The position numbers and the translations under genes were made by a program. Below the pieces are notes generated by a model. The model ran no database searches. It worked only from the letters and a program-made list of their open reading frames with translations, and was not told the origin of the DNA. Positions 13,405-19,744 of a DNA stretch of 22,607 bases are shown here, one piece after another. Origin of the DNA: QHWK01 sp035315685 (lineage in GTDB: Bacteria; Acidobacteriota; Vicinamibacteria; Vicinamibacterales; CAVVIG01); the NCBI GenBank assembly GCA_035315685.1, contig DATFXR010000638.1, positions 1 through 22,607 on the forward strand, in the 5' to 3' direction. Within the stretch, counting starts at the first letter, position 1, and the number at the start of each line of letters is the position of its first letter.

Positions 13405-16056
13405 TCAGTCTTCGTGGAGCGCGACCAGCGGATCGACGCGCATCGCACGCGCGGCCGGAATCGCGCAGGCGGCCAGCGCGATCGCGGCCAGCACGCCAGC
13501 CGACAGGACGTAAGTCGCCGGATCGCCGGCGTGGATGCCGAACAGGAGCGACTCGACCAGACTGGTCACTGCGATTGCCGCGGCGACGCCGGCTACGGCG
13601 CCCGCCACCACCGGGCGCATCCCCTGGCGGACGACCATCGCGAAGAGTTCCGGTGGCGGCGCGCCGAGCGCCAGGCGGATGCCCAGCTCGCGCCATCGCT
13701 GCGAGACGACGTAGGTGAGCACGCCGTAGATGCCGAGCGCTGCCAGGAACAGCGCCACCGCGGCGAAGCCGCCGACGAGGATCGCGCGGAAGCGCTCGCT
13801 TGCGACCGACGAGTCGATCACGTCGGTGAGCGTCGCGATGTCGGTGATGGCGAGGTCCTTGTCGAACGCGCGCACCGTTCGCCGCGCCGCATCGACGACC
13901 GCGTCGGTGCTCAGCGACGAGCGGACGACGATGGTCAGCGGGTTCTGGGTGCTTGCGGCGATCGCGGCGTATGCCTCAGGCTGCGTCTCCTTGTTCAGGC
14001 CGTCCTGCTTCTCGTCGCCGACGACGCCGATGATGGTGATCCAGGGATCGGTGTCGGTGGGCCGGCCGAACTTGATTCGCTTGCCGACCGGATCGGCGCC
14101 GCGGAAGTACTGCCGCGCGAGCGACTCGTTGACGACGGTGACCATGTCCTTCGGACCGTCGTGCGCGGTCAGATAGCGGCCGGCCAGCAGCCGGATGCCC
14201 ATCGTGTTGAAGTAGCCGGGCGTCACCGACTTGTGCCGCAGCTCGCGCTCGTAGTCGTCAGCGGCGCGCCCTTCGAGCGTCGCTTCGCTGGTGTAGGTCG
14301 ACCCGCGCATCGCCAGGGCGCTCGTGCCGCCGACCGCCTGGACGCGCGGCAGTTCGCCGAGACGCCGTTCGATGTCCGCGAACCCGCGCGCCTGGTCGGC
14401 ATCCTGCGGGTATCGCGCACGCGGCAGCGATACCTTGAAGCTCACGACGTGATCGGGCCGGAAGCCGGGATCCACCTGCTGCAGGCGGAAGAGGGTTCGC
14501 GCGAGGAGGATCGAGCCGGCGATCAGCACCACGGCAAGCGCGACCTCGCCGGCGACCAGAAGTTCGCGCGCACGGGTCGTGTGCCGCGACGGCGTGTCCG
14601 CGCGCAGCGTCAGGCGATCGACGTCCGATGACGTGATCGCCGGCATCAGGCCGAAGACGGCGGGCGCGCTCAGGCCGAGCACGACCGCGAACAACAGCAC
14701 GGCGCGATCGATCAGTGGCGTCGCGAACAGCGGCAGCGCGTCCGGCGCGACGCGCATCAGGAACGCCGGCGCGGCCAGGGCCATCACCACGCCGACGGCG
14801 GTGCCGGCGATCGACAGGACGAGCCCCTCGGTGAGCAGCTGCCGCACCAGCCGCGCCCGGCCGGCGCCGAGCGCGCGTCGCACCGCGATCTCGCGCGCCC
14901 GGCCGAGCCCGCGACCGAGCTGCAGGCTGGCGACGTTTGCACAGACGATGACGAAGAGGATCGCCACGGCCCCGCCCAGCATCAGGACTGTCGGCCGTGC
15001 GTCGGCGGCCATGATGCCGTGCAGCGGCTCGAGGCGGACGCCCATCTTCGTGTTCGTCTCCGGATAGATCCGCTCGAGCTCGGTGGCAATCGTGGTCATC
15101 TGATCGCGTGCCTGCGCGAGCGACATGCCGGGACGGAGGCGCGCGACCGTATGCATCCAGTGCGGCCGCCGCATCGTCGCGAACACGTCGGGCTTGACGC
15201 CGATCGGCAGCCAGCATTGCACGCTCTTGTTCGGGAAGAAGAACGCCGGCGGCATCACACCGACGACCGTCGTCGATCGGCCGCTCAGCACGATCGTGCG
15301 ACCGACGATCGCCGGGTCGCCGCCGAAGATTGTCTGCCACGTGCCGTGCGAAAGCACGACGACCCGATCGCGACCCTCGAAGGTCTCGTCGAAGGTGAAG
15401 GTGCGGCCGAGGAGAGGCGGTGTCCGCAGGACGTCGAATAGGTTGCCCATTACCGCGATGGCGTTGAGCGGCTGCGTGTCGCCGGCGCCGGACAGGAACA
15501 CGCGATACTCGCTCGCGCCGCGATCGTCGAGGCCGATGTAGCCGGCGATGTCCGTGAAGACGGTGTTGCGCGCGCGCCAGTCGGCGAGGTTGGCCGGGGC
15601 GACGACCGTGTGGGTCCAGCCCTTCAACGGGTTGACCTCCGAGATCTCCACCAGCCGATCTGGTTCGGCGAAGGGCAGCGGCCGCAGCAGGACGGCGTGC
15701 GCCACCGTGAACATCGCCGTCGCCGCGGCGATGCCGATCGCCAGCGTGAGAATCGCGACGCTCGCGAACGCCGGATTTCTGCGCAGGCTTCGCAGCGCGT
15801 AGCGCACGTCCTGCGCCGTCGTGTCGACGATCGGCAGCCCGCGGCTGGCACGCTGTCGTTCCGTCAGCTGCAGCGGGCCGCCGAACTGAACCAGCGCCGC
15901 GCGTTCGGCCGCCTGCCGCGACAGACCGCGGCGGAGGTTGTCGTCGACGAGCATCGACAGGTGCGCGGCGATCTCAGCATCGAAGTCGTCGTCCAGACGC
16001 CGTCGATCGAAGATCGCGCGGAGCCGGGAGACGACTACGAACAGTCGCGTCAGCAC
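13405..16056 (-). CDS. ADOP-type ABC permease (MacB/FtsX-like), first of tandem pair
   Basis: An 883-residue paralogue of the downstream permease with the same domain order: N-terminal cytosolic segment (DDDFDAEIAAHLSMLVDDNL, RAALVQFGG, DTTAQDVRYALRSLRRNPAF), first helix about 97-120, periplasmic MacB-like domain, FtsX core, second periplasmic domain and final FtsX core ending AMRVDPLVALHED. The start is GTG (MLTRLFVVVSRLRAIF), 4 nt after the padR stop, which points to translational coupling. ADOPs are mostly linked to PadR regulators in Acidobacteriota; the exported substrate is not known. No internal palindromic element is seen in either permease, unlike several other genes here. Confidence 0.92.
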   Translation of the reverse strand: MLTRLFVVVSRLRAIFDRRRLDDDFDAEIAAHLSMLVDDNLRRGLSRQAAERAALVQFGGPLQLTERQRASRGLPIVDTTAQDVRYALRSLRRNPAFASVAILTLAIGIAAATAMFTVAHAVLLRPLPFAEPDRLVEISEVNPLKGWTHTVVAPANLADWRARNTVFTDIAGYIGLDDRGASEYRVFLSGAGDTQPLNAIAVMGNLFDVLRTPPLLGRTFTFDETFEGRDRVVVLSHGTWQTIFGGDPAIVGRTIVLSGRSTTVVGVMPPAFFFPNKSVQCWLPIGVKPDVFATMRRPHWMHTVARLRPGMSLAQARDQMTTIATELERIYPETNTKMGVRLEPLHGIMAADARPTVLMLGGAVAILFVIVCANVASLQLGRGLGRAREIAVRRALGAGRARLVRQLLTEGLVLSIAGTAVGVVMALAAPAFLMRVAPDALPLFATPLIDRAVLLFAVVLGLSAPAVFGLMPAITSSDVDRLTLRADTPSRHTTRARELLVAGEVALAVVLIAGSILLARTLFRLQQVDPGFRPDHVVSFKVSLPRARYPQDADQARGFADIERRLGELPRVQAVGGTSALAMRGSTYTSEATLEGRAADDYERELRHKSVTPGYFNTMGIRLLAGRYLTAHDGPKDMVTVVNESLARQYFRGADPVGKRIKFGRPTDTDPWITIIGVVGDEKQDGLNKETQPEAYAAIAASTQNPLTIVVRSSLSTDAVVDAARRTVRAFDKDLAITDIATLTDVIDSSVASERFRAILVGGFAAVALFLAALGIYGVLTYVVSQRWRELGIRLALGAPPPELFAMVVRQGMRPVVAGAVAGVAAAIAVTSLVESLLFGIHAGDPATYVLSAGVLAAIALAACAIPAARAMRVDPLVALHED

Positions 16057-16060
16057 GGCG

Positions 16061-16402
16061 TCACCGCTCGGCCAGCCGCAGCATCCGTCCGATGACGCCG
16101 GCGATCCGCTGCCAGTTCTCGGCCTCGGTGGCGAGCTGCCGCCGGCCGGTCCTGGTGATCGAGTAGAACTTCGCCTTGCGGTTGTTTTCCGAGGTTCCCC
16201 ACGACCCGGTGATCCAGCGGCGCTGCTGCAGGCGGAGCAGCGAGGCGTAGATCGTCCCCTGGTTCAGCTGCAGCACGTCGTCGCTGATCTGCTCGATGCG
16301 GCGCGCGATGCCGTAGCCGTGCAGGGGGCCCATCGCCTCGAGCGTCTGCAGCACCATCAGGTCGAGGGTCCCTTGCAGGATTTCTGACTTCGAGTCGCCC
16401 AT
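16061..16402 (-). CDS. PadR family transcriptional regulator of the ADOP operon
   Basis: A 113-residue winged-helix protein: GTLDLMVLQTLEAMGPLHGY (residues 11-30), GIARRIEQISDDVLQLNQGT, IYASLLRLQQRRWITGSWG, and the wing RKAKFYSITRTGRRQL. This is the short PadR subfamily with a single C-terminal dimerisation helix. Such regulators repress their own promoter and adjacent transporter genes and release DNA on ligand binding. ATG 16402 is preceded by AGGAG 9 nt upstream. It is the first gene of a tightly packed three-gene operon with the two permeases (gaps of 4 and 6 nt), so these are the probable targets. Confidence 0.93.
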   Translation of the reverse strand: MGDSKSEILQGTLDLMVLQTLEAMGPLHGYGIARRIEQISDDVLQLNQGTIYASLLRLQQRRWITGSWGTSENNRKAKFYSITRTGRRQLATEAENWQRIAGVIGRMLRLAER

Positions 16403-16411
16403 CGGTCATCG

Positions 16412-16468
16412 CTCCTGTTTGACGGCCACATGAGGATAAAGGTTGTTCCTGTGCGGCGTCAACAGGAG
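16412..16468 (-). promoter_or_regulatory. padR operon promoter framed by an inverted repeat
   Basis: On the minus strand -35 TTGACG (plus 16457-16462) and -10 TATCCT (plus 16433-16438) are 18 nt apart, predicting a start near 16426 and a 24-nt leader with AGGAG. The promoter is bracketed by CTCCTGTTTGACG (16412-16424) and CGTCAACAGGAG (16457-16468), inverse complements with one extra T. One arm covers the -35, the other the ribosome binding site. These are plausible operator arms for the PadR dimer or dimers. Confidence 0.55.
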
Positions 16469-16471
16469 AGC

Positions 16472-16678
16472 CGGGGGTTGGGGATCGGGGATTGGGGTGA
16501 TTGGGGAGTGGGGAGTGAATGGGGAGTCGGGATTGGGTGAATGGTGGACCGTGATCGGGGATTGCCGTGAATGCTGCCACGGTGGCAGGCGGAGTGGCGG
16601 CCATTCACCAATCCCTCCAATCCCCGTTCACCAATCCCTCCAATCCCCAATCCCCAATCCCCAATCCCCAATCCCTCG
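16472..16678. repeat. Palindromic element with GGGGATTG-word arms (G-rich / C-rich)
   Basis: The left arm (16473-16571) is a run of GGGGATTGG, GGGGAGTG and related words; the right arm (16601-16677) holds the inverse, CCAATCCCCAATCCCC and CACCAATCCCTCC words with an 8-nt period. The centre holds a small GCCAC/GTGGC hairpin. It fills most of the 291-bp gap between divergent padR and the second ABC gene. GGGGG-TT-GGGG-ATC-GGGG-ATT-GGGG at 16473-16497 is a textbook G-quadruplex pattern on the plus strand, mirrored on the minus strand at 16645-16675. Confidence 0.8.
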
Positions 16679-16680
16679 GG

Positions 16681-16686
16681 TAATCT
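16681..16686 (+). promoter_or_regulatory. -10-like TAATCT, 7 nt before the second ABC gene start
   Basis: TAATCT ends 7 nt before the GTG at 16694, predicting a leaderless transcript. Its -35 position would lie in the C-rich arm of the palindromic element. No convincing Shine-Dalgarno is present. Confidence 0.35.
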
Positions 16687-16693
16687 GTAGGCC

Positions 16694-18517
16694 GTGCAGG
16701 ACGACGACGTTCTCGGCAAGGCGTACGACGCACGATTGATGCGCCGGCTGCTGCAGTATCTGCGGCCGTACTGGCGGTCCGTTGCCGCGGCGTTCGTCAC
16801 GATCGTGGTCGGCGGCGGCGCCTCGCTCGTCCAGCCCTACCTCATCAAAGTCGCGATCGATCGCTACATCGCGGTACAGCGGCTCGAGGGGCTGAACCGG
16901 CTGGCGATCATCTATCTCGCGGTCCTGACGGTCGCCTTCGTGGCCGAGTACGCCCAGACCTGGACGATGCAGCTGACCGGCCAGCGGATCATGTTCGACC
17001 TGCGGATGGCGATCTACGGTCACCTCCAGCGGCTCGATCTGCGGTATTACGACCGCAACCCGGTCGGACGCCTGATGACGCGCGTCACCTCCGACGTCGA
17101 CGTCATCAACGACCTCTTCACGTCGGGTGTGGTCACCGTGTTCGGCGACGTGTTCACCCTGGTCGGCATCATGGCGATGATGCTGTGGATGAACTGGCAA
17201 CTCGCGCTGGTCGCCTTCGCGGTGCTGCCGCTCATTGTCATCGTCGCGCAGTGGTTCCGGAAGAACGTTCGCGACTCGTATCGGGTAGTGCGTGGCTGGA
17301 TCGCACGCATCAACGCGTTCCTGCAGGAAAACATCACCGGGATGGCCACGGTGCAGCTGTTCCGGCGGGAGACGCTGAACTTTGCCCGGTTCGACGAGAT
17401 CGATCGGAAGCACCGCGACGCCAACGTCGACTCGATTTTCTGCTACGCCGTGTTCTACCCGGCGATCGAGGTGGTCAGCACGCTCGCAGTGGCGCTGATC
17501 ATCTGGTACGGTGGCGGCAGCGTGCTGCGCAACACGCTGACGCTCGGCGCGCTGGTCGCCTTCATCCAGTATTCGCAGCGATTCTTCCGGCCGATCAGCG
17601 ACATGTCCGAGAAGTTCAACGTGCTGCAGGCGGCGATGGCCTCGTCCGAACGGATCTTCAAGCTGCTCGACGAACCGGTGGCGATCGAGTCGCCGCCGCA
17701 CCCGAAGCGGCGTCTTGCGCCTGCGGGAGGGCACATCCGGTTCGAGGACGTCTGGTTCGCCTACAACGCCGAAGACTGGGTGCTGAAGGGGATCACGTTC
17801 GAGGTGCAGCCCGGACAGCGCGTCGGCATCGTCGGCGCGACCGGCTCGGGCAAGACCACGCTGATCAACCTGCTGCTGCGGTTCTACGACGTGCAGCGGG
17901 GGCGGATCACGATCGACGGCGTCGACGTCGGCGAGCTCGATCTGGCCGACCTGCGCGGCCTGTTCAGCCTCGTGCTGCAGGACGTGCACCTGTTTACCGG
18001 CACGATCGCCGACAACATCCGGCTGGGGAATCCGGCGATCGACGACGAGCAGGTGCGCCGGGCGGCGCAGGCGGTGCATGCCGAACCGTTCGTCGATCGC
18101 CTGCCCAACGGCTACGCCAGCGCGGTGGCCGAGCGGGGGGCGACGCTCTCTGTCGGGCAGAAGCAGCTGCTCTCGTTTGCGCGCGCGCTCGCGTTCGATC
18201 CACGCGTGCTGATTCTCGACGAGGCGACGTCGAGCGTCGACACCGAGACCGAGATCGTCATCCGCGATGCGCTGCGCGTCCTGATGGCCGGCCGCACGAC
18301 GATTGCGATCGCCCATCGCCTCTCGACGATTCAGGACATGGACAAGATCCTGGTGCTGCACAAGGGCCAGCTCAGGGAGTCCGGCACGCACCAGGAGCTG
18401 CTGGCGCACCGCGGAATCTACTTCAAGCTGTTCGAGCTGCAGTACCGGGGAGCGGAAACGGGACGCAGCGCGAAGGCATCAGCCGAGCGTGAGCCGGTCA
18501 CACGGTCGCTCGGTTGA
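16694..18517 (+). CDS. ABC exporter half (MdlB/YheH-like, catalytically intact)
   Basis: A 607-residue half transporter with six helices in residues 30-300 and a nucleotide-binding domain from about 348. Walker A is GATGSGKTT (381-389), signature LSVGQ (485-489, valine for the usual glycine), Walker B VLILDE (505-510) with intact catalytic E510, switch histidine 541. LSVGQKQLL is typical of MdlB/YheH subunits that pair with an MdlA/YheI subunit, here most likely the gene at 6914. The GTG follows an in-frame stop by one codon, so it is the earliest possible start; LGKAYDARLMRRLLQYLRPY looks like family N-terminus, against the internal ATG at 16739. The last ~23 residues after ELQY (RGAETGRSAKASAERE and on) come from a palindromic element which also supplies the TGA stop. 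Confidence 0.9.
   Translation: MQDDDVLGKAYDARLMRRLLQYLRPYWRSVAAAFVTIVVGGGASLVQPYLIKVAIDRYIAVQRLEGLNRLAIIYLAVLTVAFVAEYAQTWTMQLTGQRIMFDLRMAIYGHLQRLDLRYYDRNPVGRLMTRVTSDVDVINDLFTSGVVTVFGDVFTLVGIMAMMLWMNWQLALVAFAVLPLIVIVAQWFRKNVRDSYRVVRGWIARINAFLQENITGMATVQLFRRETLNFARFDEIDRKHRDANVDSIFCYAVFYPAIEVVSTLAVALIIWYGGGSVLRNTLTLGALVAFIQYSQRFFRPISDMSEKFNVLQAAMASSERIFKLLDEPVAIESPPHPKRRLAPAGGHIRFEDVWFAYNAEDWVLKGITFEVQPGQRVGIVGATGSGKTTLINLLLRFYDVQRGRITIDGVDVGELDLADLRGLFSLVLQDVHLFTGTIADNIRLGNPAIDDEQVRRAAQAVHAEPFVDRLPNGYASAVAERGATLSVGQKQLLSFARALAFDPRVLILDEATSSVDTETEIVIRDALRVLMAGRTTIAIAHRLSTIQDMDKILVLHKGQLRESGTHQELLAHRGIYFKLFELQYRGAETGRSAKASAEREPVTRSLG
18467..18517. repeat. Family E palindrome copy at the end of the second ABC gene
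   Basis: Bases 18467-18490 are identical to 8474-8497. TCAGCCGAGCG (18479-18489) pairs with CGCTCGGTTGA (18507-18517) with one mismatch; the TGA of the right arm is the stop codon. The element replaces or extends the natural C-terminus. Confidence 0.7.
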
Positions 18518-18527
18518 AGTCTTCGTA

Positions 18528-18574
18528 CCTGGGGCTGGGGGCTGGGCTCTGGACCTGGCGGCTCGGCCTGGCTG
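18528..18574. repeat. G-rich CTGGGGCTGG word array (half element)
   Basis: Just after the ABC stop lies a run of CTGGG and GGCTGGG words with a 6-8-nt period. No inverse arm is seen nearby, so it resembles a solo arm of another palindromic family. Low confidence as a discrete unit. Confidence 0.4.
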
Positions 18575-18579
18575 TCTTT

Positions 18580-18679
18580 GGTAGCGCACGTAGTGTCCGG
18601 CTTCAGTCGGACTTCGCGCGGTCCGCCTGAAGGCGGAAACTCCGCACACATGAGACCTGCTGTAAGGGCCCGCGCTACC
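18580..18679. repeat. Palindromic element with GGTAGCGC ends
   Basis: GGTAGCGC (18580-18587) and GCGCTACC (18672-18679) are exact inverse ends of a 100-bp element. Inside are GTCCGGCTTCAGTCGGAC and GGTCCGCCTGAAGGCGGA, each a small hairpin of its own. It lies between the convergent second ABC gene and the 3D-domain gene. A short open frame over it is an artefact of the repeat. Confidence 0.65.
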
Positions 18680-18704
18680 GATATTTCGCGCGATCGTGTG
18701 CTGA

Positions 18705-19241
18705 CTAATTCTTCAGCGCCTGCGGTAGTGGACGTGCGGGAAGCGGCTCCGGTCCGGATCGTGTGAACATCCGTTCGAGCAGGCTTGGCGTCGTCGCGCG
18801 AGGACTCCAGCCGAGACGCAGCACGTTGAGGTGCACCGGACGGCGGCCGAACTGCAGCGCCTCGTTGCAGCTCCACATGTAGATGTCGATCTGCCGTCCC
18901 TGCACGGCGGGCCCGGTGTCCATCACGGTGTAGATGCCGTTGTACTTGCCCGGCAGCGAATCCACCTCGATCACCGAGCCGACCGGCAGGAGCTCCGGGT
19001 CGGCGGCGGCGACGCCGGTCTGCGCGGCGACGCCGGCGGTGGTCACCATGCCCTTGCAGTACGCACTGGCGCTGAAGGCGAGGCGCGAACCCGGCAGCGG
19101 CATCGCAAATGTTTCATGCAGCGTCGCCAGGCGCGCGACGTACTTCGAGTCGAGCGCTCTCACTTCGTACATCGAGACGAAGCAGCACGCAGCAATCCCC
19201 GTAACGATCGTCCTCCGCCAGAAGCGATCTGAAATGATCAT
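18705..19241 (-). CDS. Exported 3D-domain protein
   Basis: A 178-residue protein with an N-terminal hydrophobic export segment (about residues 10-27, TIVTGIAACCFVSMYEV) and a 3D (three-aspartate) double-psi beta-barrel domain at about 56-145. The three signature aspartates are D81 (AADPELLPVGS), D108 and D119 (VMDTGPAVQGRQIDIYM). This fold is shared with MltA and resuscitation/stationary-phase muralytic proteins, so a role in peptidoglycan turnover in the periplasm is likely but unproven. A proline-rich basic tail follows. Its ATG overlaps the stop of the DUF2062 gene as ATGA (19238-19241), so it is the last gene of the thiL chain. Confidence 0.85.
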   Translation of the reverse strand: MIISDRFWRRTIVTGIAACCFVSMYEVRALDSKYVARLATLHETFAMPLPGSRLAFSASAYCKGMVTTAGVAAQTGVAAADPELLPVGSVIEVDSLPGKYNGIYTVMDTGPAVQGRQIDIYMWSCNEALQFGRRPVHLNVLRLGWSPRATTPSLLERMFTRSGPEPLPARPLPQALKN

Positions 19242-19744
19242 TTATGGTGGTGGTGGATGATGTCATGAATGCGGCGGCGACTTGTCACGAAAGCGAGCGC
19301 GAGCGGATATGCCAAAGCTGCAAGTGCGAGCGCGCCAAAAAACGATCCAACAGTGTACGGCCACAGCAGAGGTTTCAGGAATGTGATCAGCCGATGCCAG
19401 AATTCGCTGCCGAAAATTGTAAGCTCGAACATCGCGCCGAGCTGCGATCGCAGATTGGGCGGCAGCTTGTGTCCGGTGATTCTGGCCCCCGCCATCGTTG
19501 CAAACGCGTAGTACGGCGCGATGATCCACGGCAGGTTTGAGTAGACGCCGAGCAGAACTGCGACACGGTTGAGGTTCAACACGAACGCCGCGACGATCCC
19601 CAGCACGGTGTGCAGACCGAGCAGCGGAGAGAATCCGAAGAAGACGCCAAGCGCAAAGGCCGCAGCGGTTCGCTCCGGCGAGTCGTCGATGTGCAGCAGT
19701 GTGCCGAGCCACCGCCGAATCAGTTCACGCGTCAGGTGAATCAT
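19238..19744 (-). CDS. DUF2062 domain membrane protein
   Basis: A 168-residue inner-membrane protein with the DUF2062 pattern: SPERTAAAFALGVFFGFSPL and LGLHTVLGIVAAFVLNLNRV (about 22-61), the NLPWIIAPYYAFA segment (70-82), an amphipathic middle, then a last pair of helices (about 122-152). It ends RRRIHDIIHHHHK, a natural histidine-rich tail. The biochemical role of the family is unknown; members often lie near cell-envelope or glycosyltransferase genes. It overlaps thiL upstream and the 3D gene downstream by ATGA at both ends, which implies coupled translation of all three. Confidence 0.87.
   Translation of the reverse strand: MIHLTRELIRRWLGTLLHIDDSPERTAAAFALGVFFGFSPLLGLHTVLGIVAAFVLNLNRVAVLLGVYSNLPWIIAPYYAFATMAGARITGHKLPPNLRSQLGAMFELTIFGSEFWHRLITFLKPLLWPYTVGSFFGALALAALAYPLALAFVTSRRRIHDIIHHHHK

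Noticed and set aside
12361..14631. 756-codon open frame on the plus strand across the two permease genes
   Set aside because: It is antisense to two clear ADOP genes, is extremely rich in R, H, D and A without any domain, and is the kind of frame that high-GC third positions create.
10744..16056. Tandem permeases as a recent exact duplication or assembly error
   Set aside because: The two proteins align along their length but differ at many residues in all domains, as expected for old paralogues in an ADOP operon.
16472..16678. CRISPR-like regular array
   Set aside because: The words repeat every 8 or so bases with no spacers of uniform length, and the second half is the inverse of the first; no cas genes are present.
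16628..18409. 593-codon minus-strand frame over the second ABC gene
   Set aside because: It is antisense to a full ABC exporter and partly translates the G-rich repeat array; no recognisable domain.
18578..18766. Short plus-strand open frame with FSRTSRGPPEGGNSA
   Set aside because: It translates the GGTAGCGC palindromic element and overlaps the 3D gene end; peptides of this type recur wherever the repeat occurs and do not mark a gene.
19238..19290. Poly-histidine tail of the DUF2062 protein as a cloning tag artefact
   Set aside because: The histidine codons are directly continuous with the native sequence and overlap the start of the next gene; four histidines is not a standard tag.
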